Shown: positions 5,856 through 6,187 of the stretch, in pieces | Position numbering within the stretch: position 1 is the first letter of the stretch | Layout of the letters: each line of letters begins with the position of its first letter | Origin: Candidatus Omnitrophota bacterium | GTDB lineage: Bacteria; Omnitrophota; Gorgyraeia; B26-G9 | Direction: 5' to 3' | DNA: 6,187 nucleotides | Assembly (NCBI GenBank): GCA_018399295.1 | Contig: JAGYOO010000092.1 | Location: 1-6,187, forward strand | Position numbers and translations under genes: made by a program | The notes under the pieces: model-generated | What the model saw: only the letters and a program-made list of their open reading frames with translations | Databases searched by the model: none | What the model was told of the DNA's origin: nothing

Positions 5856-6187
5856 CCAGAGACCTCTTGATTATCATTATTAAAGAAACCGAGTTTGTTA
5901 AGCAGAGGAAAGCGATATCCGCGGCAATGACCACGAGAACAAGTTCCGCGGACAAAGGATACTTATTAAGGATGAACGCCGGGGCCGTAAGTCTCAGAAC
6001 CGTCATTACGGCGTTTACCAGCCGCAGACCGAAAACCGCAGCTAACAGCAGTGGGCCCTTTTTAAATACTGTTGCCGCCCTCTTCAGAGAGGCCAGAAAG
6101 CCCATCCCGCCGGACAGGGAAAATACGCACCAGGAGACGATCAGGATTTCCCAGAGAGCGGCTACGGCCGTAAACACGATGAGGATG
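5845..6187 (-). CDS. Hypothetical multi-pass membrane protein, C-terminal part
   Basis: About 113 residues are visible, ending at TAG 5845-5847. The frame is open to the right edge (reading ILIVFTAVAAL before the GTG at 6175-6177), so the true start probably lies outside and that GTG is likely internal. Three hydrophobic segments can be seen, roughly the first 25 visible residues, about 45-60 and about 80-105, separated by a basic, amphipathic stretch (SLKRAATVFKKGP) likely facing the cytoplasm. I do not recognise the family and see no catalytic motif. It overlaps the TPR lipoprotein gene by 11 bp, so it belongs to the same operon as the exosortase and may be part of the same envelope system. 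Confidence 0.75.
   Translation of the reverse strand, partial: ILIVFTAVAALWEILIVSWCVFSLSGGMGFLASLKRAATVFKKGPLLLAAVFGLRLVNAVMTVLRLTAPAFILNKYPLSAELVLVVIAADIAFLCLTNSVSLIMIIKRSLDEL
5863..5868 (-). promoter_or_regulatory. Shine-Dalgarno of the TPR lipoprotein gene
   Basis: AAGAGG on the minus strand lies 7 bases before ATG 5853-5855, inside the end of the preceding gene. It is the clearest ribosome binding site in the window and fixes this start; most other genes here lack one. Confidence 0.65.

Noticed and set aside
6175..6177. GTG as start of the right-edge membrane protein
   Set aside because: The frame stays open with hydrophobic codons to the edge of the window, so the gene more likely starts outside.

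Overview
The window reads as a piece of a Gram-negative-type (diderm) bacterial chromosome devoted to envelope and exopolysaccharide biology. The diderm call rests on an exosortase, its EpsI-like partner and a lipobox-bearing TPR lipoprotein, plus three nucleotide-sugar genes. No rRNA or marker gene fixes the phylum. Exosortases with repeat-rich intergenic DNA would fit an Omnitrophota-, Planctomycetota- or Desulfobacterota-like environmental lineage, but that is a weak guess.

Layout from left to right. (1) 3-407 (+): the front part of an ABC-F ATPase, cut off just before its signature motif. (2) 349-3126 (-): a compact operon, transcribed rfbB > rfbD > uxs with overlapping genes, for dTDP-sugar and UDP-xylose synthesis. 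The last gene has lost its native C-terminus at the point where the ABC-F gene is cut, so about 396-407 is a breakpoint between two unrelated pieces of DNA, either a genuine rearrangement or an assembly/amplification chimera. (3) 3127-3560: about 430 bp without a gene. It holds a near-consensus sigma70-type promoter for the sugar operon (3174-3202), AT-rich and other palindromes, a pair of inverted repeats with 13-bp perfect ends (3205-3530), and 7-bp purine-rich tandem repeats in opposite orientations. (4) 3561-6187 (-): a second operon, transcribed membrane protein (5' end outside the window) > TPR lipoprotein > exosortase > EpsI-like protein, every junction overlapping by 11-25 bp.

The two operons point the same way and plausibly serve one envelope programme. 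The sugar genes supply activated deoxysugar and pentose precursors for a surface polysaccharide or glycoprotein. The exosortase cassette would process and anchor C-terminally tagged exported proteins, which in exosortase systems are commonly co-inherited with exopolysaccharide loci. No PEP-CTERM-like substrate, glycosyltransferase or rfbA/rfbC gene lies in the window. All intact genes belong to known families. The items most worth a second look are the double-truncation junction, the structured repeat region between the operons, and the exosortase/EpsI/TPR-lipoprotein cassette.
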